Below, in pieces: positions 45,122 to 54,557 of a stretch of 64,000 bases of DNA. Position 1 is the stretch's first letter. Each line of letters begins with the position of its first letter. Made by a program: the position numbers and the translations under genes. The notes under the pieces are model-generated. The model did no database searches, was not told where the DNA came from, and saw only the letters and a program-made list of their open reading frames with translations. The stretch comes from Chryseobacterium sp. CH25 (GTDB lineage: Bacteria; Bacteroidota; Bacteroidia; Flavobacteriales; Weeksellaceae): the NCBI RefSeq assembly GCF_004119455.1, contig NZ_NRQT01000002.1, positions 131,501 to 195,500 on the forward strand, written 5' to 3'.

Positions 45122-45733
45122 TTATTTCTTTATTAATTTCATTTTCTCAGCAATTTTCCGGGCATCTTCATCAGATTGCTCCAGATGGGAAATGATATTG
45201 TTAAAATCGTTTTCCTTCCTGTTCTGAGAAAGTTTTTGTTTGATAAATATTTCCGTTGGAATAACTTTAATCCCAAAGGCTCCTTTCATTTCCTTTTCCA
45301 CAAATTCCTGTCCCATATCTTTTACCATCATAGGGCATTGCTGAAACTTTTCATATGTTGTGGTTAACTTATCCAGGTGTGCATAAAGTTCATCATGGCT
45401 CATTAATACCGCTTTTCCATAGATCTGTACCGCTTCATAGTTCCATGTGGAAACATTGATGTGGTCATACCAGCTGCTGGATATATAAGTATGAGCACCT
45501 AAAAAGTCACATAATACTTCATCCCCATCCTTCAAGGTCTTTGCTTGTGGATTAGCTCTGGAAATATGAGTTTCAATATAAGGATTTTCCGGATCACTTT
45601 CATTCAGCATCATCATAGAATGGGTAGCACGAATTTTATCCACTGAAGAAATGAGTAATGCAAAGGAATTTTCTTTGATAATCTCCCTCATTACCTCCAT
45701 ATCTTCACTTCTGTACAATTTAGGAACAAACAT
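45122..45733 (-). CDS. PaiB-type FMN-binding protein
   Basis: 203 residues. It opens MFVPKLYRSEDMEVMREIIKEN, the standard N-terminus of the FMN-binding negative transcriptional regulator (PaiB) family. Next come the split-barrel flavin-binding segments (ALLISS, ATHSMMML, GAHTYISSSWY) and the W-NYEAVQIYGKAVL strand. PaiB was described as a repressor of degradative enzymes in Bacillus; direct DNA binding is doubtful because there is no helix-turn-helix. An FMN- or haem-utilising enzyme is an alternative. Second gene of the ruvB unit. Confidence 0.85.
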   Translation of the reverse strand: MFVPKLYRSEDMEVMREIIKENSFALLISSVDKIRATHSMMMLNESDPENPYIETHISRANPQAKTLKDGDEVLCDFLGAHTYISSSWYDHINVSTWNYEAVQIYGKAVLMSHDELYAHLDKLTTTYEKFQQCPMMVKDMGQEFVEKEMKGAFGIKVIPTEIFIKQKLSQNRKENDFNNIISHLEQSDEDARKIAEKMKLIKK

Positions 45734-45767
45734 AAATTAGAAACTCTTTTTTTACTAAAACTTTACC

Positions 45768-46790
45768 CTAAAAAAGCTCTCCCGGATTTCTAGGTCTTGA
45801 AATATTTAAATGCTGGTAAGCCTTATCAGTAACCTCTCTACCTCTAGGAGTTCTGATGATAAACCCTTCCTGAATCAGAAACGGTTCATATACTTCTTCC
45901 AAGGTCTCCGGATTTTCTCCAATAGAAGTAGCCAAAGCAGAAATTCCGACAGGTTTTCCCTTAAAGTTTTCAATCATGACGCGCATGATCTTATTATCCA
46001 TTTCATCCAATCCAAACTCATCAACGTTTAGAGAATCTAAGGCATACTTGGTAATCTTGATCTCAATTTCACCATTTCCTTTAATCTCAGCAAAGTCACG
46101 TACCCTTCTCAATAATGCATTGGCAATTCTAGGAGTTCCACGGCTTCGTCTGGCAATTTCAATAGCAGCATCTTCATAAATGGCTACGCCCAAAACTCTC
46201 GCACTCCTCTGAATAATGGTTGATAAAAGTTCAATAGAGTAGTACTCCAGTCTGCTTTGAATACCGAATCTGGCAAGCATAGGTTTCGTAAGCATTCCGC
46301 TTCTGGTTGTAGCTCCTACCAGCGTAAAAGGATTAAGTCCAATTTGTACGCTTCTTGCATTAGGACCTGTTTCCAGCATGATATCAATCTTATAATCCTC
46401 CATTGCGGAATACAAATATTCTTCCACAACCGGAGAAAGACGGTGAATCTCATCAATGAAAAGAACATCATTTTCTTCCAGATTGGTAAGCAACCCTGCT
46501 AAACTTCCCGGTTTATCCAATACAGGGCCGGAAGTAATCTTACAGTTTACTCCAAGTTCATTGGCTATAATATTGGCTAATGTTGTTTTTCCCAAACCTG
46601 GTGGTCCATGCAAAAGGACATGATCAAGTGCTCCGCCACGTCTCTTGGCAGCCGTCACAAAAACCTCAAGATTTTCCAGCGTCTTTCTCTGTCCCGCAAA
46701 ATCCTTAAAGCTTTGGGGGCGAATTTGTTCTTCCTGCATTAGCTCCTCCCGAGAGTAGTTTTCCTTATCTGGATGTAAAAAATCTGGCAT
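45768..46790 (-). CDS. ruvB: Holliday junction branch-migration helicase RuvB
   Basis: 340 residues. Walker [11 protein letters not shown] is at 61-70, Walker [10 protein letters not shown] near 111, sensor 1 [10 protein letters not shown], and the arginine finger region follows. The C-terminal winged helix ends [21 protein letters not shown]. RuvB drives branch migration together with RuvA and RuvC, neither of which is here. It leads the minus-strand unit with paiB, MBL and coaE. Two possible -7 boxes precede it (46810-46817 and 46819-46826). Confidence 0.97.
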   Translation of the reverse strand: MPDFLHPDKENYSREELMQEEQIRPQSFKDFAGQRKTLENLEVFVTAAKRRGGALDHVLLHGPPGLGKTTLANIIANELGVNCKITSGPVLDKPGSLAGLLTNLEENDVLFIDEIHRLSPVVEEYLYSAMEDYKIDIMLETGPNARSVQIGLNPFTLVGATTRSGMLTKPMLARFGIQSRLEYYSIELLSTIIQRSARVLGVAIYEDAAIEIARRSRGTPRIANALLRRVRDFAEIKGNGEIEIKITKYALDSLNVDEFGLDEMDNKIMRVMIENFKGKPVGISALATSIGENPETLEEVYEPFLIQEGFIIRTPRGREVTDKAYQHLNISRPRNPGELF

Positions 46791-46809
46791 TAATTCATTT
46801 CATTTACCT

Positions 46810-46826
46810 CAAAGATAGCAAATTTA
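46810..46826 (-). promoter_or_regulatory. -7 element(s) of ruvB operon
   Basis: Minus-strand TAAATTTG followed by TATCTTTG, two TAnnTTTG matches one base apart. The second lies 19 bases before the ATG. Confidence 0.55.
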
Positions 46827-46837
46827 GGCTAAGATTG

Positions 46838-46945
46838 AAATGAAGATTGAGAAAAGGTGAGTTAGAAACTGAGATTAAGATGATGGTCAAGGATTAGAAT
46901 GAGATGAAGAGCGAAATTGATATATTTTAAGTATTTTTGAGATGA
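46838..46945. repeat. GA-rich low-complexity tract
   Basis: Degenerate GAGATTAAGATGATGG- and GAATGAGATGAAGAG-like text, purine-rich on the plus strand, between divergent ruvB and hutI. No coding potential. Confidence 0.4.
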
Positions 46946-47041
46946 AAATTAAAATGTGATTGATTTCATTTTAAACATGCAGTTTGTTGTATTAGAATTG
47001 CGGATAGAGATCAATCATTTTCTAACCTTTAACCTAAATAA

Positions 47042-48268
47042 ATGAAATTAATAGGCCCATTTAAGCAGGTTGTTACACTTGCCAATCTTCCATTAAGAGG
47101 AAAACTTACTGATGAACAATTAGAAATCATTGTTGATGGAGGAATCATCGTTGAAAATAATACCATTCAGAGAATTGGTCATTTTGAAACGTTAAAAAAT
47201 GAAAATTCAACTATAGAAATAGAATCTATTGAAGGAGAACAGGTGGCTCTTCCAGCTTTTGTAGATTCACATACCCATATCTGCTTCGGAGGAAACCGTG
47301 CTAATGATTTTGCAATGCGTAACGCAGGAAAGACCTACCTGGAAATTGCTGAAAATGGAGGTGGGATCTGGAGTTCTGTGCAACATACAAGAAATGCTTC
47401 AGAAGAAGAATTACTGAAAACATTGTTGGAAAGAATCAATTTCCTTGTTGAGTTGGGAATTACAACCATTGAAGTAAAGAGTGGTTACGGATTAGATGTG
47501 GAAAACGAACTGAAAATGCTTCGTATAATCAAAAAAGCTCAGGAGTCAACAAATGCAACATTAGTTCCTACCTGTCTTTCTGCTCATTTAAAACCAAGAG
47601 ATTTTGAAGGAAGCAATTCTGAATATCTGAATTATATCCTTACCGAAATTCTTCCAAAAGTAAGAGAAGAGAACCTGGCGAATCGTGTAGATATATTTAT
47701 TGAGAAATCAGCCTTTCAGCCTGAAGAAAGTAAAGAATTTTTACTTAAAACTAAAGATTTAGGTTTTGAAATAACCGTTCATGCAGACCAGTTTACACCG
47801 GGAAGTTCAAGAATTGCAGTAGAAGTGGGAGCCAAATCTGCAGATCACTTGGAAGCAACCATTGATGAAGATATAGATTTCCTTGCACAGTCTGATACAG
47901 TAGCAACTGCACTTCCGGGAGCAAGCTTAGGATTAGGTGAAAAATTTACACCGGCAAGAAAATTATTAGATGCAGGAGCTATTGTAGCCATTGCTAGTGA
48001 CTGGAATCCGGGATCGGCTCCTATGGGGAATCTTATTACTCAGGCTTCAATTTTAGCTACCTTTCAGAAACTGACAACCGTTGAAGTATTGGCAGGAATG
48101 ACCTATCGTGCAGCTTATGCTCTTAATCTTGAAGATAGAGGAAAGCTTGAAACAGGGAAGAAAGCAGATTTTGTGACTTTCAAAACCAATAATTTCCAGA
48201 ATGTTCTTTACAATCAGGGAAGTCTGAAGGCTGAACATGTTTATATTAATGGGAAACAGGTTGACTAA
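47042..48268 (+). CDS. hutI: Imidazolonepropionase
   Basis: 408 residues, an amidohydrolase TIM barrel. Metal ligands are DSHTHICFGGNR near residue 78 and VHADQF near 246. The late ASDWNPGSAPMGN carries the catalytic Asp region. It hydrolyses imidazolone-5-propionate to N-formimidoyl-glutamate, step three of histidine breakdown, in the cytoplasm. hutH and hutU are not in this window; hutG, the next enzyme, is 3.7 kb downstream on the same strand. The DUF695 gene follows by 20 bases. Confidence 0.96.
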   Translation: MKLIGPFKQVVTLANLPLRGKLTDEQLEIIVDGGIIVENNTIQRIGHFETLKNENSTIEIESIEGEQVALPAFVDSHTHICFGGNRANDFAMRNAGKTYLEIAENGGGIWSSVQHTRNASEEELLKTLLERINFLVELGITTIEVKSGYGLDVENELKMLRIIKKAQESTNATLVPTCLSAHLKPRDFEGSNSEYLNYILTEILPKVREENLANRVDIFIEKSAFQPEESKEFLLKTKDLGFEITVHADQFTPGSSRIAVEVGAKSADHLEATIDEDIDFLAQSDTVATALPGASLGLGEKFTPARKLLDAGAIVAIASDWNPGSAPMGNLITQASILATFQKLTTVEVLAGMTYRAAYALNLEDRGKLETGKKADFVTFKTNNFQNVLYNQGSLKAEHVYINGKQVD

Positions 48269-48288
48269 AATATAAAAGCCTAATCAAA

Positions 48289-49350
48289 ATGGAAGAAAAG
48301 CTAGATTATAAAGGGTTTTGGGATTGGTTTTTAACCAAAGAAAAAGATTTCTATACCATTGTTGAACAAAGAGATCAGCAAGCGATTGAAAAAGATTTTT
48401 TTGATAGCATTGCCCTTAAACTTAGCCAGATCAATGAAGGTTATTATTTTCTTACCGGGATGAGAGATGATTCTACTGCAGAATTAATTCTTACAGCAGA
48501 CGGAGAGATCAGAAATGTTGTCTTTATTGAAGAGCTTATAGAGGCTGCTCCCCAATTGGATCATTGGAAATTTACTGCTTTAAAACCTGCTCAGGATATA
48601 GAAAAAGTAAATGTCACAATGGGAGATTACCACTTTACAAAAGAGAATATTTTTTTCTATTCCAATGAACAGGAAGAATATCCAGATGAAATTGATCTTG
48701 TTTTTGTATACGATGGTAATGCTGAAAACAAAGATGCCATCACAACAGGAGTCTGTATATTTTTGGATAACTTTTTAGGAGAATTGAATTTTGCTACGCA
48801 GATTGATACATTTGCTGTAGTGGGAAAAGATCAGGCCCAAAAAGAACTTGTTCCCATTGAAAAGCTGAAAGATTTCCTCTCCTGGAGAGAAAGAGAATTT
48901 ACAGAAAAGTATAAAAGCATAAAGAGAGCTGATATAGAAGAAAAGTTTTCTATTCTCAGAGCTACTCTGAACAATGAAAGACCTCTTATCGCCTGTATGA
49001 ATCTTCCTTTGTTGAGTTATGATGCTAAAGCTTCCTATCCATGGATTTCAGTATTGAAATTCCATTATAACGGAGAAAACAATGATGGACTTCCTGAAAA
49101 AGAAGATTTTGAAAAATTAGGCGATATAGAAGATAAGGTTATTGAAGATCTGAAAGAAAAAGAATACCTGTACATAGGGCGTGAAACAGCAGATAATGCT
49201 AAAGAATGTTATTTTGCAGGAAAAGATTTCAGAGAAATATCTAAAGTTTTTAAAGAGATAAAAGACAGTAACCCCAAATACAAGATTTCATTCAGAATCT
49301 TTAAAGATAAATACTGGCAGTATTTTAAATATTATAATAACGCCGTTTAA
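48289..49350 (+). CDS. DUF695-type protein of unknown function
   Basis: 353 residues, cytoplasmic and acidic. The N-terminal part opens FWDWFLTKEKDFYTIVEQRDQQ and has GYYFLTGMRDDSTAELILTADG. The C-terminal domain (about 215-353) has RPLIACMNLPLLSYDAKASYPW and ends SFRIFKDKYWQYF. These are the features of DUF695 proteins, whose role is unknown. It follows hutI by 20 bases and is closed by a terminator, so it shares the hutI transcript. Whether it has any part in histidine metabolism is not shown by the sequence. Confidence 0.82.
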   Translation: MEEKLDYKGFWDWFLTKEKDFYTIVEQRDQQAIEKDFFDSIALKLSQINEGYYFLTGMRDDSTAELILTADGEIRNVVFIEELIEAAPQLDHWKFTALKPAQDIEKVNVTMGDYHFTKENIFFYSNEQEEYPDEIDLVFVYDGNAENKDAITTGVCIFLDNFLGELNFATQIDTFAVVGKDQAQKELVPIEKLKDFLSWREREFTEKYKSIKRADIEEKFSILRATLNNERPLIACMNLPLLSYDAKASYPWISVLKFHYNGENNDGLPEKEDFEKLGDIEDKVIEDLKEKEYLYIGRETADNAKECYFAGKDFREISKVFKEIKDSNPKYKISFRIFKDKYWQYFKYYNNAV

Positions 49351-49355
49351 AAATA

Positions 49356-49392
49356 GAAAATGTGGATAAGAATAAACTTATCCACATTTTTA
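49356..49392 (+). terminator. Terminator of hutI unit
   Basis: Stem AAAATGTGGATAAG/CTTATCCACATTTT with loop AATAAA. Confidence 0.93.
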
Positions 49393-49828
49393 TTAATTAT
49401 TAATATTCATCCGTTTAGAAAGAATCAATTTCATTGATTCCATCTTTGCTCCCTAAAATCATAAACCCAGAAGCTAAAAAACTTTGCGTTTTAAAATCAT
49501 CACATTTAATGTTTTCAATCATTTGTGTCATCCGTGAAATCTGCGGGAAACTTAACCATTTTTTGAAGTAAAATATTTCCAATAAATGAAGTTGAATAGA
49601 TGATAATCAAAATCATAAAGTCCCTCATATTTTTCATATTCTCTATAAGTTTTCTTATATTGCGCTGCAATTAGCGTTGATTTTTAGATCAATAACGCAT
49701 TTTTCTATAGTTCTTAAGTGCACCGGAGATTCCGGAAACCTGGATATTTTCTTTTTTCTCAGTACTTTTTTTACAGCTATATCCCATACCAGGAAGACTT
49801 GTCAATACTATAAACGAAAATATAAAAG
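49393..49828. other. Gene-free stretch before BCCT gene
   Basis: No gene recognised. It contains a piece ATTTGTGTCATCCGTGAAAT (49520-49539) resembling the repeated TTTGTGAAATT-GTGTT text seen near 12070 and 63300, and a small inverted repeat GCTGCAATTAGC near 49662. Promoter of the BCCT gene presumably lies here. Confidence 0.45.
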
Positions 49829-51841
49829 ATGAATTTTCAAAATGTTAGATCTACTTTTAACAAAGGGGTCACTATTCCGAGTTTGATATTTATTATAGGT
49901 ACCTGTTTTCTCTCAGCAGTGTATCCAAAACCTACTGAAAATATCCTGAATGAGATTAAACAATTCATATTTGTGAATTTAAACTGGGTATATGTATGGT
50001 CTGTAACTTTGTTCGTTATTTTCCTGGTATATCTGTTGTTCAGTAAATATGCCAACATAAAACTGGGAGCTAATGACAGTAAACCGGAGTATTCCTTCTT
50101 TTCCTGGATTTCTATGCTCTTTGCAGCAGGAATGGGAATCGGATTGATCTATTTCAGTGTAGCAGAACCTATGCAGCATTATTCTTCAGAAGTTTTTGCA
50201 GATAATCATTATGTAAGTAGGGCTAAACAGGCGCAGCTCTACACATTTTTCCATTGGGGAATTCATGCGTGGGCAATTTATGGAGTAGTGGGACTTTCTT
50301 TATCTTATTTTGCCTACCGTTACAGGCTGCCACTTTCATTAAGAAGCTGTTTTTATCCATTGCTGAAAAATAAAATCAATGGTAGATGGGGAAATGCTAT
50401 TGACGTTTTTGCATTATGCTGTACATTCTTCGGAATCACAACAACACTAGGTTTTGGAGTTGTACAGATTAGTTCCGGACTGAATATCCTTCACATTACT
50501 CCGGAAAATAGTTTTACGTATCAGATCATTATTGTAGTTAGCTTGGTTTCACTTTCAGTTATATCAGCCATTTCCGGAGTAGGAAAAGGAGTGAAAATCT
50601 TAAGTAATATTAATGTTATCAGTGTGATTGGGCTTTTACTTTTTGTATTGATATTGGGCCCAACGGTTTATTTGATTGGAAGCTTTACAGAAGGACTTGG
50701 AAATTATATCAATAATTTTTTCAACCTTACTTTCAATACCCATGTCTATGAGAAAAATGCTTTGCCATGGTTTTATGACTGGACAATTCTGTATTGGGCA
50801 TGGTGGATTTCATGGTCGCCTTACGTAGGTCTATTTATTGCCAGAATTTCAAAGGGGAGAACCATAAGGGAATTTATCCTGGCAGTTTTAATACTTCCTA
50901 CATTATTTAACTTCATCTGGATGTCTGTATTTGGAAACAGCGCCATTTGGTTTGATTTAAATATTGCCAATGGACAGCTAAGCCAGTTTGCTTCAGATCC
51001 GGATGCGCTCATGTTCCGTTTCCTGGATTATTTACCCTTATCTCAATTTACAGGACTCTTTGTTATTTTGATCATTCTTATCTTTTTTGTGACGTCAGCA
51101 GATTCAGGGATATTTGTAATGAACAGTATTGCGACTAAAAATGCCAGTAAATCTCCTAAATGGCAAATTGTATTCTGGGGTGTTTTATTGGCTGTTCTTT
51201 CCCTTCTGTTGCTCAATGTTGGTGGATTGAAAGCCCTTCAAAGCATGACCTTAATTACAGCATTGCCGTTTTCCATTGTAGTGATTCTGTTTATTGTAAG
51301 TTTGATGAAAGGCTTGGCAATTGATCAAAAATATTACGACAGAAATTTTTCAGTGTCTACAGTGCCATGGTCCGGTGAATTTTGGAAAGAACGTTTAAAA
51401 AATATCGTTTCTTTTAAAGATAACGCTTCTGTAGACCGTTTTATTAAAGTGAAAGCAAAAGAAGCTTTTACTGATCTGCAGCAGGAATTTGCTGCTAACG
51501 GAATTGAAGCTAAGATTAATCACCATGAAAATCCGGTAAGAGTAGAAATAGAAATTCATCAGGGAGTCGTTAATAATTTTGTTTACGGAGTTGAGAATAA
51601 AATAAAAACAGTTTCAGAACATATTATCAATGAAGACAATCTTCCAGACCTGGATGATAATAAAACCCATTATCCCAGATCTTATTTTGGAGATGGAAGA
51701 GAAGGCTATGATGTGCAGTATTTCACCAAAAATGAATTAATTTCCGATGTTCTGAAACATTACGAACGCTTTTTGGAAATTATTTCAGAAGAACGAAATG
51801 AAATGTTCATCAGCAGCAATGCCAATGAGAATAAAGACTAA
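49829..51841 (+). CDS. BCCT-family transporter (choline/betaine/carnitine type)
   Basis: 670 residues with twelve membrane helices in the first 510. Family signatures are AAGMGIGLIYFSVAEPMQHY near residue 92 and the aromatic WAWWISWSPYVGLFIARISKGRT near 315. A long soluble C-terminus (about 515-670) with LQQEFAANGIEAKINHHE and the beta strand VRVEIEIHQG is like that of BetT-type choline carriers, where it senses osmotic state. It imports quaternary ammonium compounds, either Na+- or H+-driven. No betaine-forming enzymes are adjacent, though an aldehyde dehydrogenase lies 1.2 kb downstream. Confidence 0.93.
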   Translation: MNFQNVRSTFNKGVTIPSLIFIIGTCFLSAVYPKPTENILNEIKQFIFVNLNWVYVWSVTLFVIFLVYLLFSKYANIKLGANDSKPEYSFFSWISMLFAAGMGIGLIYFSVAEPMQHYSSEVFADNHYVSRAKQAQLYTFFHWGIHAWAIYGVVGLSLSYFAYRYRLPLSLRSCFYPLLKNKINGRWGNAIDVFALCCTFFGITTTLGFGVVQISSGLNILHITPENSFTYQIIIVVSLVSLSVISAISGVGKGVKILSNINVISVIGLLLFVLILGPTVYLIGSFTEGLGNYINNFFNLTFNTHVYEKNALPWFYDWTILYWAWWISWSPYVGLFIARISKGRTIREFILAVLILPTLFNFIWMSVFGNSAIWFDLNIANGQLSQFASDPDALMFRFLDYLPLSQFTGLFVILIILIFFVTSADSGIFVMNSIATKNASKSPKWQIVFWGVLLAVLSLLLLNVGGLKALQSMTLITALPFSIVVILFIVSLMKGLAIDQKYYDRNFSVSTVPWSGEFWKERLKNIVSFKDNASVDRFIKVKAKEAFTDLQQEFAANGIEAKINHHENPVRVEIEIHQGVVNNFVYGVENKIKTVSEHIINEDNLPDLDDNKTHYPRSYFGDGREGYDVQYFTKNELISDVLKHYERFLEIISEERNEMFISSNANENKD

Positions 51842-51963
51842 AACGGAAGCTATTTATCTTACAGTGAATTCTTTGTAGAATGTGTAAAAGGAGTTTTTTT
51901 ATCTAAACAATATTAATTAGCTTTACTGAATAGAATGATGTGACTAAAATTGAATTTTAAAGG

Positions 51964-52890
51964 ATGATGCTTCAAAATATTTGGCAGGGTAGATTAGATG
52001 GGGAAGAGCTTCTTTTCCACAGACTATTTCAGAGAGTAAAGGAAGAACAGAATTACGACAATATTTTACCGAACGATTTTGCCTTACACGGTTTTGCTGT
52101 GGATGAAGGAGTCAGGAGGAATAAAGGCCGTCAGGGAGCAAAAGATGCACCCAACGTGATCAGGAAGAATATGTCTAATTTTCCGGTTAATCTTCCCAAC
52201 TTTGCTATGCTGGATTTTGGAAACATTACTTGCGAAGACGGTAATCTGGAGAATACTCAGAATAATCTGGCCAAAAATGTTTCAAAAGTTCTTTTAAAAG
52301 GTGGTAAATCACTTGTTTTAGGTGGTGGACATGAAGTGACCTATGCTCATTATTTAGGAATCAAGACAGCCTTTCCGGAGCAGAAAATCGGAATCATCAA
52401 TATTGATGCTCATTTTGATAACAGACAGCCGGAAAAAGGAGTGGGACCAAGTTCAGGAACAGGATTCTGGCAGATTGCTCAGGAAGGTCCCATTAATTCT
52501 CTTCACATCGGGATTCAGAGGAACTCCAATACTTTAAAGCTTTTTGATACAGCCCATCAATATGGAATGAAGTATATCCTTGCAGATGAATTATTTTTTG
52601 AAAACCTTCCTTCCGTCTATCAGCGTATTGATGACTTGCTGGAGAGTGTAGATTATGTATATCTTACCATTTGTATGGATGTTTTTAATGCATCTATCGC
52701 TCCGGGGGTTTCAGCTTCAGCATATAATGGTATCTTTGCAGATGCAACCTTTATGCATTTTTACAGGCATATCTTAAAAAACAAAAAACTGGTTGCACTG
52801 GACGTGGCAGAAGTTAATCCGTCGTTCGATATTCAGGACAGAACGGCAAGACTAGCAGCCTGTCTTGTGAATGAATGGCTAATGATTTAA
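51964..52890 (+). CDS. hutG: Formimidoylglutamase
   Basis: 308 residues of the arginase/agmatinase superfamily. Mn ligands are in GGGHEVTYAHY (near 119), NIDAHFDNR (near 142) and CMDVFNASIAPGVSA (near 238). The N-terminal RRNKGRQGAKDAPNVIRKNM is typical of HutG. It cleaves N-formimidoyl-glutamate to glutamate and formamide, the step after HutI. Two adjacent ATG codons (51964, 51967) are both possible starts; an AAAGG ribosome-binding sequence precedes them. Confidence 0.92.
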   Translation: MMLQNIWQGRLDGEELLFHRLFQRVKEEQNYDNILPNDFALHGFAVDEGVRRNKGRQGAKDAPNVIRKNMSNFPVNLPNFAMLDFGNITCEDGNLENTQNNLAKNVSKVLLKGGKSLVLGGGHEVTYAHYLGIKTAFPEQKIGIINIDAHFDNRQPEKGVGPSSGTGFWQIAQEGPINSLHIGIQRNSNTLKLFDTAHQYGMKYILADELFFENLPSVYQRIDDLLESVDYVYLTICMDVFNASIAPGVSASAYNGIFADATFMHFYRHILKNKKLVALDVAEVNPSFDIQDRTARLAACLVNEWLMI

Positions 52891-53027
52891 GATAAAGCTA
52901 TATTCTTCCGATAGAGAAAATCATTCTTTTATTGACCCTTAAGGAATAGAATTTGCTGACCTTACCGTGCTTTTAAAACAAAAGCGCTCATAAATTCATT
53001 AGCTGAATTTAAAACAGAAATTATATT

Positions 53028-54320
53028 ATGGAACAATTAATTGAAAACAAGCTTATTAAAGCAGATCATGTGTTTTCAGTGTGGCGAAAAGTGCCGTTTG
53101 AAGAAAAGCAGAAGTTAATCGCAAAAGCCGCAGAAATATTAAAAAATAATTCAGAGAAATTTGGAAGGATCATTACTACGGAAATGAATAAACCCATTTC
53201 GGAATCCATTGCTGAGGTAGAGAAATGTGCTTTAATGATGAATTATTATGCTGATGCTGAAAATATTTTAAAACCTGAAAAAATAGAATCCGAATTCGCT
53301 TATTCTGAAGTTCATTATGCTCCAAAAGGAGTAATCTTAGGAGTAATGCCCTGGAATTTTCCTTTCTGGCAGGTGTTGAGGTTTGCTGTCCCTGCAATAT
53401 TGGCAGGTAATACAGTGGTTTTAAAACATGCTTCAATTTGTTTCGGAAGTGGAAATGCCATTGAAGAAGTTCTGTTGGAAGCAGGTTTTCCGGAAGGAGT
53501 GTTCCAGAATCTTGAAGTAGGGCACAAAGCTGTAAAAGAAATCCTTGAGCATGATGCTGTAAAAGGAGTAAGCCTTACAGGAAGTGGAAAAGCAGGAGGA
53601 GAAGTTGCTTCTATTGCTGGTTTAAATATCAAAAAATCTTTACTTGAATTAGGCGGAAGTGATGCATTTATCATTTTTGAAGATGGAGATCTTGAAGCTG
53701 CAGCAAAAGCAGGGGCAAAATCAAGACTTCAAAACTGTGGACAAACGTGTACGGCAGCTAAAAGATTTATTCTTGATGAAAAAATTGAGGACCAGTTTTT
53801 ACCAATCTTCATCGAAGAATATAAAAAATACGAAATCGGAGATCCTTTCAATAAAGAAACGAAATTAGCAGGAATGGCAAGACCAGACTTAGCTGATGAG
53901 TTAGAAGCTCAGTTCAACAGAGCATTAGAGAATGGAGCTGAAATTATCCTTCCTTTAGAAAGAGTTTCAGAAACTGAATTCAAACCTGGTTTAATCAGAG
54001 TTAAAGAAGGAAATCCAATTCTAAAAGAAGAACTTTTTGGCCCTCTTGGAATGGTAATGATTGCAAAAGATGCTGATGAAGCATTACAAATTGCTAATGA
54101 TATTCCTTTCGGACTTTCAAACTCAGTTTGGACTCAAAATAAAGACCGTCAGTTATTCTTTATAGAGAATCTTGAATCAGGAACCGTTAATATCAACAGA
54201 ATGACCAGTTCTGACCCTCGTTTCCCATTTGGTGGATCCAAGGCTTCAGGATATGGAACAGAGCTTTCTTTACATGCTTTAAAAGAGTTTGTAACAGCGA
54301 AGACTATTGTAGGGAACTAA
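53028..54320 (+). CDS. NAD(P)-dependent aldehyde dehydrogenase (succinate-semialdehyde type)
   Basis: 430 residues, shorter than the 450-500 usual for the superfamily because the N-terminus is compact. It has the cofactor motif GVMPWNFPFWQVLRFAVPAI, the NAD loop SLTGSGKAGG, the active-site Glu in LLELGGSD and the catalytic Cys in NCGQTCTAAKR (near residue 240). The closing FPFGGSKASGYGTELS is typical of the GabD/YneI (Sad) group, which oxidises succinate semialdehyde. The substrate is inferred from family resemblance only. Confidence 0.88.
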   Translation: MEQLIENKLIKADHVFSVWRKVPFEEKQKLIAKAAEILKNNSEKFGRIITTEMNKPISESIAEVEKCALMMNYYADAENILKPEKIESEFAYSEVHYAPKGVILGVMPWNFPFWQVLRFAVPAILAGNTVVLKHASICFGSGNAIEEVLLEAGFPEGVFQNLEVGHKAVKEILEHDAVKGVSLTGSGKAGGEVASIAGLNIKKSLLELGGSDAFIIFEDGDLEAAAKAGAKSRLQNCGQTCTAAKRFILDEKIEDQFLPIFIEEYKKYEIGDPFNKETKLAGMARPDLADELEAQFNRALENGAEIILPLERVSETEFKPGLIRVKEGNPILKEELFGPLGMVMIAKDADEALQIANDIPFGLSNSVWTQNKDRQLFFIENLESGTVNINRMTSSDPRFPFGGSKASGYGTELSLHALKEFVTAKTIVGN

Positions 54321-54342
54321 GACATAGCTAAATCTGTATAAA

Positions 54343-54423
54343 TGTCATTCCGAGGAATCTCAGAGATTCTTTACTCCACTACATTTCGTTCAGAAATCGA
54401 AGATTCGATAAAGTCAATGACAA
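54343..54423. repeat. Dispersed repeat, inverted copy of GTCATTCTGAACGAA type
   Basis: Starts GTCATTCCGAGGAATCTCAG and continues GATTCTTTACTCCACTACAT then TTCGTTCAGAA, which is the reverse complement of the unit at 11980-12032. The two halves could fold into an imperfect hairpin. Confidence 0.55.
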
Positions 54424-54457
54424 ACTATAAAATATACTGAGTCAATCATTATAAAAA

Positions 54458-54496
54458 TAAAAACTCCCGGAAATCAATTTCCGGGAGTTTTTGTAT
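54458..54496. terminator. Terminator between aldehyde dehydrogenase and pyk
   Basis: Stem AAACTCCCGGAAA/TTTCCGGGAGTTT with loop TCAA; serves the plus gene and possibly pyk on the minus strand. Confidence 0.88.
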
Positions 54497-54515
54497 GCTT
54501 TGACAAAAAGTAATT

Positions 54516-54557
54516 TTGCTTATTGCTTATTGCTTATTGCTTATTGCTTATTGCTTA
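54516..54557. repeat. Heptanucleotide tandem repeat (TTGCTTA)x6
   Basis: Six perfect copies of TTGCTTA. The last three bases are the complement of the pyk stop codon. Confidence 0.95.

Noticed and set aside
45122..45733. PaiB-like protein as a DNA-binding repressor of the neighbouring genes
   Set aside because: No helix-turn-helix is visible; the fold is a flavin-binding split barrel, so a regulatory role is not claimed.
54516..54557. Short direct repeats considered as a CRISPR-like array
   Set aside because: The units are seven bases long without spacers and no cas genes are near; it is a microsatellite.
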